A DNA stretch of 64,000 nt from Gammaproteobacteria bacterium (lineage in GTDB: Bacteria > Pseudomonadota > Gammaproteobacteria > Nitrococcales > Nitrococcaceae). Position numbers and translations under genes: made by a program. Where the stretch lies: positions 46,528 to 110,527 of the forward strand of contig JAUILK010000006.1 in the NCBI GenBank assembly GCA_030433275.1, written 5' to 3'. Positions 39,886 to 48,429 of the stretch are shown piece by piece (positions within the stretch are counted from its first letter, which is position 1; every line of letters begins with the position of its first letter). The notes beneath the pieces were generated by a model that was not told the DNA's origin, ran no database searches, and saw only the letters and a list, made by a program, of their open reading frames with translations.

Positions 39886-40688
39886 GCGAGACGGAAAAAT
39901 TGCAGAAGGTCCTGGCCCGAGCGGGTATGGGTTCGCGCCGGCAGATGGAGCAGTGGATTCGGGACGGTCGTATCCGGGTCAACGGTCGAATCGCGCGGCT
40001 CGGTGAGCGCGTGGCGCCGCAGATGCAGATTATGGTGGATGGGCGGCCATTGCGGCAGTGGAGCTTAAGCGGGTTACCACGTATGCTGCTTTATCACAAG
40101 CCGGTCGGCGTGGTGACTACGCGCTCCGATCCCGCCGGACGTCCCACCGTTTTTCAACACCTGCCGAGAATCAAAAAAGGGCGTTGGATCGCGGTGGGTC
40201 GACTGGATATTAATACCTGTGGCCTGCTGCTGTTCACCACCGACGGGGAACTCGCCAACCGCTTAATGCACCCATCTTTTCGTCTGGTGCGCGAATACGC
40301 TGTTCGGGTCTACGGTGAAGTCACCGCCGAGATGGTTACTCTATTGCAGCAAGGCGTGGAGCTTGAGGACGGTTTTGCCGCCTTTGATCGCATTGAAGCG
40401 GTCTGCGAAGCGCAGGCTGCCAATGGCTGGTATCGGGTACGCTTGGCCGAGGGTCGTCGCCGAGAAGTGCGGCGGCTTTGGGAGTCGCAGGGGGTGCGTG
40501 TGAGTCGACTGATCCGGCTGCGCTACGGTCCGGTGCGGCTGCCGCCCGGACTGAGGCAAGGACAAGTCAGGAAGTTGGGCCCAGCAGAGATAATCCGCTT
40601 GTGCCAGATCGTTGATCTGGACCCCGTCTGGCCGGAGCGGCAGGCGGGTACCCGTCGCCGCATGGGTGAGGCGCTGAAAAACGGATAA
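39882..40688 (+). CDS. rluB: RluB-type 23S rRNA pseudouridine synthase
   Basis: A 268-residue RsuA/RluB-family enzyme: an N-terminal S4 domain (KVLARAGMGSRRQMEQWI), then the catalytic domain with nucleophile Asp109 in GRLDINTCGLLL. E. coli RluB modifies U2605 of 23S rRNA. The C-terminus has a short basic tail. The scpB-rluB pair is widespread, which favours RluB over RsuA or RluE. It converges with the following minus-strand gene. Confidence 0.93.
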   Translation: MSETEKLQKVLARAGMGSRRQMEQWIRDGRIRVNGRIARLGERVAPQMQIMVDGRPLRQWSLSGLPRMLLYHKPVGVVTTRSDPAGRPTVFQHLPRIKKGRWIAVGRLDINTCGLLLFTTDGELANRLMHPSFRLVREYAVRVYGEVTAEMVTLLQQGVELEDGFAAFDRIEAVCEAQAANGWYRVRLAEGRRREVRRLWESQGVRVSRLIRLRYGPVRLPPGLRQGQVRKLGPAEIIRLCQIVDLDPVWPERQAGTRRRMGEALKNG

Positions 40689-40706
40689 GCAGCCCGTCGT
40701 GTGTTT

Positions 40707-41276
40707 TCAGGGTCTAGGTTGTTCCCCGGTCGGGGCGACCAGATATGGGTGCCGAGCGAGTCCCCTCGCACTGCGGCGATCGGCTATCGCAGGCGCAGCC
40801 GGCGTTGAATCGGCGCTTACCTGAAGCGATGTGCCCCCGGGCGCAGGGTGCTCGCGTACATTATGACGGATAGTTGCGATTCGGCCCTGTAGGGCCGCTG
40901 GTAAGTGTGAATACGCACCGATCAGCAGCACCAAACGTCGTATTCCATCGTCGATGTCGCACAAACTGCATAAGCGATTTTGAATCGAGAGCTTGGTTAG
41001 TGCCGGCTCGAATTCCCGTAGAAGGTAAATACCGTAGTGGCGGCTGGCAGCGATATAGGCGAGCACATCCGCTGGGGTGCGAGTGCGTGGAATGAAGATA
41101 TGTTCAACGCCGATCCGGTAGAGTCCACTTTGCGATGTCCAATCGTAAACAGCCTGCCCGGTTGTGAGCGAGTATCGTTTGAACAAGGCGAGCAGTCGAT
41201 CAGTTTCCTGAGTCTTGAGAGCGGCAATGCGGTTTGTGGAGTCGATGATCTGTTGCAGCGTATTGGTTGCATCCAT
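40707..41276 (-). CDS. Orphan protein resembling the N-terminal domain of Ycf46-type AAA+ ATPases
   Basis: A protein of 189 residues from ATG 41276 (an in-frame GTG lies three codons upstream). Residues 1-130 follow the non-catalytic N-domain of Ycf46-like AAA+ proteins: a helical start (LQQIIDSTNRIAALKTQETDRL), VYDWTSQSGLYR, PADVLAYIAASRHYGIYLLREFEP and RRLVLLIGAYSHLPAAL. No Walker A, Walker B or arginine finger follows; the last 50 or so residues are Ala/Pro/Arg-rich and look disordered. It could be a regulator or adaptor. It lies between rluB and yciK and is probably monocistronic. The function is unknown and the similarity is by eye. Confidence 0.65.
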   Translation of the reverse strand: MDATNTLQQIIDSTNRIAALKTQETDRLLALFKRYSLTTGQAVYDWTSQSGLYRIGVEHIFIPRTRTPADVLAYIAASRHYGIYLLREFEPALTKLSIQNRLCSLCDIDDGIRRLVLLIGAYSHLPAALQGRIATIRHNVREHPAPGGTSLQVSADSTPAAPAIADRRSARGLARHPYLVAPTGEQPRP

Positions 41277-41366
41277 AGCGCTCACTGGTGAGTTTTCTGT
41301 AACTGAAGGCTCACTGTAGCGGATTCAACGCACTATATTATGTGATTTTTTTCAAAATTTTACTTC

Positions 41367-42155
41367 TCAACCAGTGTGGCATTTATCTATCGCAAGCGTG
41401 AACATCCCCCCCTGGGGGGCGCGGCGGCTAGGATCGAGTAGGTAGATCAGTCCACGTGCTGCGCCGTCTGGTGAGCGCAACTCCGATGGCTTTTCAGCCG
41501 GGTAGGCGAGCGCGCGCAGTGTCGTTCGGGTTGCGCCCGGATCGTAGCTCATGCAGCGCACCGGCGAGTCGTCGGGTAGCTCGGCGGCGAGCGTTCGCAT
41601 CAGGCCCTCAAGTCCAGATTTGGCGACGCCGTAGGCGCCGGCGTAAGGTTTGCCGGTGCGTCCGGCCAGGTCGCTGATGAAGATCACGCGGCTGCATGCG
41701 GCGCGCTCCAGTAACGGTAGGCAGGCTCGGGTGAGCAAAAAGGGTGCATTGAGGTTGATATGCAGGGTTCGAAACCAAGTCTCGATATCGTAGTGGATGA
41801 TCGGGCAAGGTCGGCCCAGTTCGGCGGCATTGTGGATTAGCGCATCGAGGCCGGCCAGGCTGTCATCCAGCCGTTGGGCGAGCTCCTCATAGTCTTGGGG
41901 TTTTGCACCGAGCAAATCCATGGGATAAATGGCTGGCTGGGGGCCGCCGGCGGTCTCGATCTCATCGTAAACGCGCTCCAACGGTGGGATGTGCCGATCG
42001 AGCAGTATCACTGTGGCACCGGCTTGTGCCGCCGCCAAGGCGGTCGCACGCCCAATCCCGGCGCCTGCGCCGGTAATGAGCACTCGCTGGTTGGCCAAGG
42101 CGCTGGCGGTAGGGCGGTAGTCGACCGAGATTTCTTCGGTCATGATTTCGGACAT
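41367..42155 (-). CDS. yciK: YciK-family short-chain dehydrogenase/reductase
   Basis: A 262-residue SDR: dinucleotide motif TGAGAGIGRA near residue 30, HNAAELG (the NAG-type motif), a catalytic Ser in FISDLAG, and YGVAK with Tyr/Lys. Overall layout and neighbourhood (gph, ubiG and mtaD nearby; rluB and yciO in the same region) indicate YciK, whose physiological substrate is unknown. AGGAG lies 8 nt before the ATG. It is separated from the upstream synthase homologue by only 12 nt, suggesting co-transcription. Confidence 0.88.
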   Translation of the reverse strand: MSEIMTEEISVDYRPTASALANQRVLITGAGAGIGRATALAAAQAGATVILLDRHIPPLERVYDEIETAGGPQPAIYPMDLLGAKPQDYEELAQRLDDSLAGLDALIHNAAELGRPCPIIHYDIETWFRTLHINLNAPFLLTRACLPLLERAACSRVIFISDLAGRTGKPYAGAYGVAKSGLEGLMRTLAAELPDDSPVRCMSYDPGATRTTLRALAYPAEKPSELRSPDGAARGLIYLLDPSRRAPQGGMFTLAIDKCHTG

Positions 42156-42167
42156 TGCTTGAACTCC

Positions 42168-43022
42168 TCAGCTTGACCTGTGCGATCGCGGCTGTGCGCG
42201 CGCCGTGCGCCACGCCAGCCAGAGTTTGTGCAACGGGGTCAGGTGATAACGCCGCTCCAATAGCGAAAAGCGATCGTTCGCCATCACTTCGAGTAACGAG
42301 CGGTACAGTTCGCCCAGCACCAGAGCCGGGCGTTGTGCCCAGCGTTCCGTCGGCGGCAGCCGCTGTGAGGCCTGGGCATAAAAACGGCGCGCGCGATCGG
42401 CCTGTTCGGTGAACAATCGGCGCACCGGCTCGCTGGTCGTTGAATGCTGCAAATCGTTCCAGTCGACACCGGCGTCGCGCATTTCCGCCTCTGGGATATA
42501 GCACCGTCCGGCCGCTGTATAGCGGCGGACGTTGCGTAGAAAATGAGTCAATTGTAGAGCGGTGCCCAAATCGTGGGCGAAGTCGAAGACATGGCGATCG
42601 CGGTAGCCGCAGACTTGCACCGAGAGGCTGGCGATAGAGCAGCCGAGTCGATGGCAATAAAGTGAGAGCTCGCGAAAGCTCGGATAGAGATTGTATTCCA
42701 AGTCCATTTGTACACCTTCGAGAATCTGCTCGAAGTAGTGCCGATCCAGTCGATAGCGCTGTACCGGCGCATGCAAGGCTTGGCTGATGGGGTGGCTACC
42801 GCAGTCCTCGAAGATACGCGCGAGCTCTTCCCGCCACCAGGCGAGCTTGGCCGCAGCCACTTGGGGATCGCGGCATTTCGCCGCGATCTCGGTCACCTCG
42901 GCGTAAAAGGCGTGCAAGGCCAGCAGCGCCGCGCGTTTGTCCGTTTCCGTAAACAACAGGGCATAATGCAGACTTGACCCCCTGGGCGCGGCTTTGTCGC
43001 GGCAGAGTTCGACTATACTCAT
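42168..43022 (-). CDS. Squalene/phytoene synthase homologue (HpnD-like) with altered catalytic motifs
   Basis: A 284-residue protein with the trans-prenyltransferase fold of HpnD/CrtB enzymes: CRDKAAPRGSSLHYALLF at the N-terminus, DPQVAAAKLAWWREEL near 52-67, and DLGTALQLTHFLRNV near 151. Both Asp-rich, diphosphate-binding motifs are changed: the expected DDxxD reads TE-IA-A (44-48) and the second DxxxD reads N164-R-R-R-Y168-like. It may be inactive, regulatory or have another substrate. ATG 43022 is chosen because homology starts there; the longer frame to 43076 adds unlike sequence. No other hopanoid or carotenoid genes are nearby. Confidence 0.75.
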   Translation of the reverse strand: MSIVELCRDKAAPRGSSLHYALLFTETDKRAALLALHAFYAEVTEIAAKCRDPQVAAAKLAWWREELARIFEDCGSHPISQALHAPVQRYRLDRHYFEQILEGVQMDLEYNLYPSFRELSLYCHRLGCSIASLSVQVCGYRDRHVFDFAHDLGTALQLTHFLRNVRRYTAAGRCYIPEAEMRDAGVDWNDLQHSTTSEPVRRLFTEQADRARRFYAQASQRLPPTERWAQRPALVLGELYRSLLEVMANDRFSLLERRYHLTPLHKLWLAWRTARAQPRSHRSS

Positions 43023-43164
43023 GGCGTGCCCGCGGTTGTGCCGGAGCGGTTGTGCCGGCTTTGGATCCGAGTGCAATGCATGGTTTCTACAAGCGCCATC
43101 CGATCTGAGATAACCGATTTACCGGGCGCAACCGGGTTCGGTACCGCTAGCTGTTTGATAACGC

Positions 43165-43905
43165 TCATGGAATCATTCGGATGTCGGATGGACTCGACGG
43201 ATCCAGCGCGGTGCTCAACCAGGGCAGTATCTCCAGAGGATGCTCGATGAACCCGTCGGCACCCCAATCAGCCACCCGAGCATTGGGTGCGAGATAGCCG
43301 AACAGCGCCGCCAAGGCCGGGGTGCCGGCGCGTCGTGCGGCTTGGATATCCTGTTGTGCGTCACCTACCATTACACACTCCGGAGGCGTCAGAGCTAGCC
43401 GCCGGCAGGCTGCAAAGATGGGGTAGGGGTTGGGTTTATGCAACGCCCGACAATCACCGGAAATCACACAGGCGGCGCGCGGGAGGTAACCAAGTTGTTT
43501 CAGTAGTGGTCGAGTGAGCCAGCTCGGTTTGTTGGTTACAACTCCCCAACGCAGGTTGCGTGCCTCGATCTCGGCGAGCAGTGCATCAATACCCGGGAAA
43601 GGGCGGGTCCGGCGGCTGAGTCGCATCCGGTAGATTTCAAGGTAGCGCCGCAGCAACAATTCGAAACCCGGCTCGTTACGACTGACCGCAAAGCCGCAGC
43701 GAATCATTGCCGCCCCCCCTTGTGCGACCACCGGCCGCAGTGGCGCCGCTGCCAGGGGAGGCAGGCCTTGTTCGCAGCGTAGGTCATTAAGGCTGCCGAC
43801 CAGGTCGGGTGCCGTGTCAAGGAGCGTACCATCTAGATCCAGCAGGACCGCCTTGGCTCGCTGCGATGCGAGCGGTCGGCTGTCACCTGCGGCAAAATCA
43901 ATCAT
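43165..43905 (-). CDS. gph: Gph, phosphoglycolate phosphatase (HAD family)
   Basis: A 246-residue HAD-superfamily phosphatase: motif I DLDGTLLDT (near residue 22), motif II TNKP near 125, and motif IV VGDAQQD near 190. It removes 2-phosphoglycolate, which is useful in a Calvin-cycle autotroph, and lies in the conserved ubiG-gph order. ATG 43905 is favoured because GAGG lies 8 nt upstream; a GTG three codons earlier (43914) is the alternative. There is a 173-nt or longer gap to ubiG upstream. Confidence 0.9.
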   Translation of the reverse strand: MIDFAAGDSRPLASQRAKAVLLDLDGTLLDTAPDLVGSLNDLRCEQGLPPLAAAPLRPVVAQGGAAMIRCGFAVSRNEPGFELLLRRYLEIYRMRLSRRTRPFPGIDALLAEIEARNLRWGVVTNKPSWLTRPLLKQLGYLPRAACVISGDCRALHKPNPYPIFAACRRLALTPPECVMVGDAQQDIQAARRAGTPALAALFGYLAPNARVADWGADGFIEHPLEILPWLSTALDPSSPSDIRMIP

Positions 43906-44087
43906 CCCATGCACCTCGGCCCGGTTATGCAGCGCGGTATTTGCAAGCGCTGGGGCAGGTTTGGTTTGCCAACGGTGTCATCTCCGATCTTAATCATCCG
44001 AATATTCCGATAATTCCGGTGCCTTGCATTGTCTTGGAATCCGATGAGCTGTCCCGTGGCAAGTGCGCCTCCGGTGCCTCGGGATTT

Positions 44088-44807
44088 TTATTGGTCCAGC
44101 GTGAAATGTGCCAAGTAGTTGACCGAAACATCGTGGCTGAGTGCATAACGGCGTGTGATCGGGTTGTACCCGAGGCCGCGTAGATCCTGCAACAAAAGGC
44201 CCTGGGTGCGGGCCCACGCCGCCAGTTCGGATGGGCGAATGAATTGGCGATAATCGTGAGTGCCGCAAGGCAGCAGACGTAGCAGGTATTCGGCCCCGAT
44301 AATCGCCAACAAATAGGCTTTGGGGTTGCGGTTGATGGTCGAAAAAATTGCTGTGCCACCGGGGCGTAGCAGGCGTGCACAGGCGTTGATCGATGAAGCC
44401 GGGTTCGGCACGTGCTCAAGCAGTTCCATACAGGTAACCGCGTCGAATTCATGGGGGCGGCTTTGTGCGAGCTTCTCCACGCTGGTCAGTTGGTAATCGA
44501 CCCTGATGTGCGCTTCCGCGGCATGGAGTTTTGCTATGGCCAGGCTCCGCTCGGCCAGGTCGATACCGAGCACTCGTGTGCCGCGCTGCGCCATGGCTTC
44601 GCTCAGCAGGCCACCGCCGCAGCCTACGTCGACAATACTCCGATTTGTGAAACCTCCGAGGCATTGCTCGACGTAATCAAGACGCAGGGGGTTGATCTGA
44701 TGAAGGGGCTTGAATTCGCCCTCAGGATCCCACCATCGGCTGGCGATGCGATCGAATTTGGCCAGCTCCTGGGGGTCGGTGTTAGGGCCTGTTTTCAGAT
44801 GATTCAC
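44088..44807 (-). CDS. ubiG: UbiG, ubiquinone biosynthesis O-methyltransferase
   Basis: A SAM-dependent methyltransferase of about 239 residues. ELAKFDRIASRWWDPEGEFKPLH and INPLRLDYVE at the N-terminus, VDVGCGGG (SAM motif I), CMELLEHVP and GGTAIFSTINRNPKAY match UbiG throughout. It carries out both O-methylations of ubiquinone synthesis. No ATG is available: a GTG at 44807 (GAGGG upstream) or a TTG at 44840 must start it. The first 7-8 codons lie inside a 28-bp inverted repeat that recurs 170 bp upstream; conserved UbiG sequence begins right after the repeat (NTDPQELAKF). Confidence 0.93.
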   Translation of the reverse strand: MNHLKTGPNTDPQELAKFDRIASRWWDPEGEFKPLHQINPLRLDYVEQCLGGFTNRSIVDVGCGGGLLSEAMAQRGTRVLGIDLAERSLAIAKLHAAEAHIRVDYQLTSVEKLAQSRPHEFDAVTCMELLEHVPNPASSINACARLLRPGGTAIFSTINRNPKAYLLAIIGAEYLLRLLPCGTHDYRQFIRPSELAAWARTQGLLLQDLRGLGYNPITRRYALSHDVSVNYLAHFTLDQ

Positions 44808-45006
44808 GTGTGCGAAGCCCTCAGGCAGTGTGCAGAACAAGGTGCGAGGTTAGGGTATTCCCAATAAGCGGCAAGCAACGCCGGGCTGTGCGTTGCCTGG
44901 GGGCTTCCCTACGGACTACGCCGAGAAGCGATCCAGCCCGTATTGCGCGGCTTGGCTGGTTGCGGTTTCTCGAAGCAACGCGCGCGCGAAGCATCTGAAA
45001 ACAGGC
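44787..45006. repeat. MITE-like segment with 28-bp imperfect terminal inverted repeats
   Basis: The 28 bases at 44787-44814 and the reverse complement of 44979-45006 agree at 24 positions, including a perfect 14-mer, CCTGTTTTCAGATG. They enclose 164 bp with no coding capacity. The arrangement looks like a small non-autonomous insertion or its relic. No clear target duplication is visible. The left repeat contains the likely start codon of ubiG. Confidence 0.55.
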
Positions 45007-45224
45007 TCTGATATCCGGAGGTGCTCCTAGCCATCTTCCGCCTTATTAGGGCGCCGTGCGGGAAGCCGTGCCAGCAGGGCGTCTGCGGATCCCTGTGCGG
45101 CCAGCATCCAGCGGTCACAATGCAGTCGAGATTTGCAGCGGCTCGAAATAGGGCGCCATAACTTTTTGTAAAAAAATCAAGGCTGATCCGCTGTTGCGTT
45201 TACCTGGCATCGTACGAAAAATCA
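45007..45224. other. Remainder of the ubiG-mtaD intergenic region
   Basis: Together with the inverted-repeat element this makes a gap of about 415 bp. I see only a small GGAG/CTCC dyad near 45018 and an A-rich stretch near 45165-45180; no gene or terminator. Confidence 0.4.
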
Positions 45225-46538
45225 TCAAAACTGTATCTTATCATGCCAGTATTGGCATTGGCTGAGTATTGTCGTCGGATCCAGGTTTATGAGTCGTCCG
45301 TCTGTGACCGCCTCGCGACCGGCCACCCAAACGTCGCTTACCTGGGATCGACTGGCGGCATAGACGAGTTGCGAGATCGGATTGTAGACCGGCGCGCTGC
45401 CTAGGCAGCCGAGATCGACTGCTACCAGATCAGCGTATTTACCGGGTACCAAAGAGCCGATCCGGTCGGCGAGCCTCAGCGCTCGGGCGCCTGCCAGTGT
45501 CGCCATGTGCAGCGCGTGGTGAGCGGGCAGTACCGTTGCGTCGCCGGTCACGCCTTTAGCAAGCAACGCCGCCATGCGCATCTCGCCGAACATGTCCAAG
45601 TCGTTGTTGCTGGCCGCTCCATCGGTACCGAGAGCAACGTTCACGCCGCGCTCGAGCAGCGTCGCTACCGGTGCGAAGCCGCTTGCGAGCTTAAGGTTGG
45701 ACTCCGGACAATGCACGACGTGGACGCCGGTCTCGGCTAGTCGGTCTATCTCAACCGTTTTGAGCTGAGTCATGTGAACCGCGATCAGGCCTGGTGAGAG
45801 CAGGCCGATTGCGTCTAGTCGCGCCAGAGGCCGAACGCCGTGCCGTTCAATGCCCTGCGCAACCTCATGCGCGGTTTCATGGAGGTGAATGTGCACGGGA
45901 ACGTCCAGTTCATCGGCCAGCGTGTGAATGCGCTCCAGGTTGCGCTCGGAGACGGTGTAGGGGGCGTGAGGGGCAAACGCGACAGTCACCAGCGGGTCGC
46001 CACGCAGGGTGTCGTGCAGCGCAAGCCCTCGACTTAGATATTCGTCGGCGGAGGCTGCGTAAACGCTAGGTAGATCAATCATGATCATGCCCACGACCGC
46101 TCGTATGCCCGCTTGTGCCGCAATTTGGGCGGTTGCTTCGGGGAAGAAATACATGTCGTTGAAGCAAGTGATGCCGCCGAGCAGCATTTCAGCCACCGCC
46201 AGTTCGCTACCCTGTCGCGCGAATTCGGCGCTGACATGGATCTGTTCAGCCGGCCAAATATGTTCCCTGAGCCAAGTCGGCAGCGGTAGATCGTCGGCCA
46301 GTCCCCGTAGTAAGGCCATGGCGGCGTGTGTGTGCGCGTTCACCAGTCCCGGAATGAGCACATGATCGTTTAACTCGCGTACGCAAGGTGCCTGATAACG
46401 GAGCTTCGCCTCGGCTTGTGGGAGAATCTGTGCAATCCGGCCGGCACGGATGATCAAGGCGTGATGGTCCAGGACCGCACCGCTCGGTTCCACTGGAACC
46501 AACCACCGGGTGTTTATGATCGTATCCGCTTGCTCCAT
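45225..46538 (-). CDS. mtaD: 5-methylthioadenosine/S-adenosylhomocysteine deaminase
   Basis: A 437-residue amidohydrolase of the TRZ/ATZ (MtaD) family. Metal ligands are visible in VNAHTHAAM (near residue 65), HIHLHE (near 210), HMTQL (near 250) and GTDGAASNNDLD (near 305); the C-terminal GKYADLVAVD closes the beta-sandwich. It deaminates methylthioadenosine and/or S-adenosylhomocysteine. It is divergent from mtnA, which acts in the same salvage pathway; in Pseudomonas the mtnA-mtaD-ubiG order is also found. Confidence 0.93.
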   Translation of the reverse strand: MEQADTIINTRWLVPVEPSGAVLDHHALIIRAGRIAQILPQAEAKLRYQAPCVRELNDHVLIPGLVNAHTHAAMALLRGLADDLPLPTWLREHIWPAEQIHVSAEFARQGSELAVAEMLLGGITCFNDMYFFPEATAQIAAQAGIRAVVGMIMIDLPSVYAASADEYLSRGLALHDTLRGDPLVTVAFAPHAPYTVSERNLERIHTLADELDVPVHIHLHETAHEVAQGIERHGVRPLARLDAIGLLSPGLIAVHMTQLKTVEIDRLAETGVHVVHCPESNLKLASGFAPVATLLERGVNVALGTDGAASNNDLDMFGEMRMAALLAKGVTGDATVLPAHHALHMATLAGARALRLADRIGSLVPGKYADLVAVDLGCLGSAPVYNPISQLVYAASRSQVSDVWVAGREAVTDGRLINLDPTTILSQCQYWHDKIQF

Positions 46539-46634
46539 GATGTAATCTCTAGCGTTCGGCCAGCTAGCTCATAAGCGGAGGATAGTGTGCGACAATCTTC
46601 CGCCCAGGTTAAGCACAATCGAATAGTCGAGATC

Positions 46635-47645
46635 ATGGAGCATGACACGGTTCGCGCGCTGCACTGGACCGGGGAGACGCTGGTGCTCTTGGATCAGCGC
46701 CGCCTGCCCCACGAAATCCACTACGAGGAATGCGCCAGCGCCGCGAGTGTGGCGGATGCCATCCAATCGATGATCGTCCGCGGTGCGCCGGCGATCGGTA
46801 TTGCCGCCGCCTATGGGGCAGCGCTGGCTGCTCGTCAGCATGCTGACTCGGTCAAACGGGAAGCCGAGTTGCAGCATTTGGCGCAAGCTCGACCAACGGC
46901 AGTCAATTTGCATTGGGCGCTGCAGCGCATGCGCGCTAAGCTATCCAGCGGGGCGGATGCCGAGGCTATGGCGGCCGAGGCATGCAGAATCCATGCTGAA
47001 GATGTGCATGGGAATCACCGCATGGGCCAGTTGGGTATGGGGTACTTCACCGCTAAGGGCGCGGTATTGACCCACTGCAATACAGGCTCATTGGCGACCG
47101 GCGGTTATGGTACCGCGCTGGGCGTTATCCGAGCCGCCTATGCGGCCGGTCGCGTATCGTGTGTATACGTCGATGAGACGCGACCCTGGCTGCAAGGTGC
47201 TCGGTTGACCGCTTGGGAGCTGCAGCAAGAGGATATCCCGGTGCGGTTGATCGTCGATGCCGCCGCCGCGGCGCTGCTGCGCATGGAGTCTGTGCGCTGG
47301 GTGGTGGTCGGCGCCGATCGGGTCGCCGCTAACGGCGATGTAGCCAACAAGGTCGGTACCTACGGACTGGCGTTGGCCGCCAAAGCGCAGGGTGTCGGGT
47401 TCATGGTGGTCGCACCCGGTTCCACTTTGGATTTTGCTACGGCCGACGGCGATGCTATACGGGTCGAGCAGCGTGACCCGAGCGAGGTACTGCTGTTTGG
47501 CGGTCAACGGTTGACCCCGGCCGGCGTGACTGCGTGGAATCCAGTATTTGATGTCACGCCGGCTGAGTTGGTAGATGTGCTGGTTACAGAACGGGGTGCC
47601 GTGGAACGGCCGGACCGTGAGCGCATGGCCGCATTACGGGTTTGA
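46635..47645 (+). CDS. mtnA: MtnA, methylthioribose-1-phosphate isomerase
   Basis: A 336-residue isomerase of the eIF2B-like family: [15 protein letters not shown] near residue 48, the catalytic Cys in [18 protein letters not shown] (near 155) and the catalytic Asp in [20 protein letters not shown] (near 235). It converts methylthioribose-1-P to methylthioribulose-1-P. ATG 46635 starts with [11 protein letters not shown], typical of the family; a longer GTG-initiated frame (46587) is less likely. No other methionine-salvage genes (mtnB, mtnC, mtnD) are adjacent. Confidence 0.93.
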   Translation: MEHDTVRALHWTGETLVLLDQRRLPHEIHYEECASAASVADAIQSMIVRGAPAIGIAAAYGAALAARQHADSVKREAELQHLAQARPTAVNLHWALQRMRAKLSSGADAEAMAAEACRIHAEDVHGNHRMGQLGMGYFTAKGAVLTHCNTGSLATGGYGTALGVIRAAYAAGRVSCVYVDETRPWLQGARLTAWELQQEDIPVRLIVDAAAAALLRMESVRWVVVGADRVAANGDVANKVGTYGLALAAKAQGVGFMVVAPGSTLDFATADGDAIRVEQRDPSEVLLFGGQRLTPAGVTAWNPVFDVTPAELVDVLVTERGAVERPDRERMAALRV

Positions 47646-47739
47646 GCCCGCAGAGGGTACTGCCGGGATCTGGATAAAAGCCGTTACATTAATTTATTAA
47701 AAGGGCAGGCAACCGCGCGAGCGGGGGGAGGAAGGACAG

Positions 47740-48297
47740 ATGCGGAATGTGCTGAGCTTTTTGACGTTGGCGTCCATGGCGGCTCCCGAGGCAACCTCCG
47801 GAGAAGACAGGCCGCGCGTACAAGTAGTGACCTCGCTTGGTGAGTTCACCATCGAGTTGTACCCCGACAAGGCGCCGATTAGCGTCGAGAATTTTCTACG
47901 CTATGTCGACGAGGAATTTTACCATAATACTACTTTCCACCGCATCATTCGGGACTTCGTTGTGCAAGGCGGCGGCTACAATACGGATAAGACGCGCAAG
48001 GAGCCTCACGAGCCGATTCGCAACGAGGCAGATAACGGTTTGAAGAATGAGCGAGGTACTGTGGCCATGGCGCGCCTCAAGGAGGCTGACAGTGCGACTT
48101 CCCAGTTCTTCATCAACCTCGCGGACAATCATTCTCTCAACCATAGCGAGAGCGACTTCGGTTATGCTGTGTTCGGTCGCGTGGTCGAGGGCATGGGAAT
48201 TGTGGAGCGAATTTCGGGCGTGCCGACGGTCAAGCATGGCCCTCATCGTGATCAGCCCCGCCTGACTGTCGTGCTCAAGCGAGCGCTGCGAGTCTAA
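47740..48297 (+). CDS. Cyclophilin-type peptidyl-prolyl isomerase
   Basis: A 185-residue cyclophilin: LGEFTIELYPDKAPISVENFLRY, TTFHRIIRDFVVQGGGY with the catalytic Arg, ATSQFFINLADN and FGYAVFGRVVEGM. The short hydrophobic N-terminus (residues 4-15) may be a signal peptide, which would make it a periplasmic PpiA; without cleavage it would resemble cytosolic PpiB. It lies between mtnA and gyrA with its own terminator. Confidence 0.92.
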   Translation: MRNVLSFLTLASMAAPEATSGEDRPRVQVVTSLGEFTIELYPDKAPISVENFLRYVDEEFYHNTTFHRIIRDFVVQGGGYNTDKTRKEPHEPIRNEADNGLKNERGTVAMARLKEADSATSQFFINLADNHSLNHSESDFGYAVFGRVVEGMGIVERISGVPTVKHGPHRDQPRLTVVLKRALRV

Positions 48298-48360
48298 AGC
48301 CCGCCACTGAGCGGGGATGCGCCCTCCCTGATCAATATGTTACTATTGACGCCCTTCCTG

Positions 48361-48396
48361 CGGCGCGCCCCGGCCTCGACCGGGGCGCCGTTTTTT
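48361..48396 (+). terminator. Rho-independent terminator after the cyclophilin gene
   Basis: A very GC-rich stem, CGGCG-CCCCGG pairing with CCGGGGCGCCG (3' arm 48380-48390, a 2-nt bulge in the 5' arm), followed by six T. It lies 34 nt before gyrA. Confidence 0.88.
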
Positions 48397-48429
48397 GTGT
48401 ATGCCATTAGAGGCACCTAAGACCGCCCA

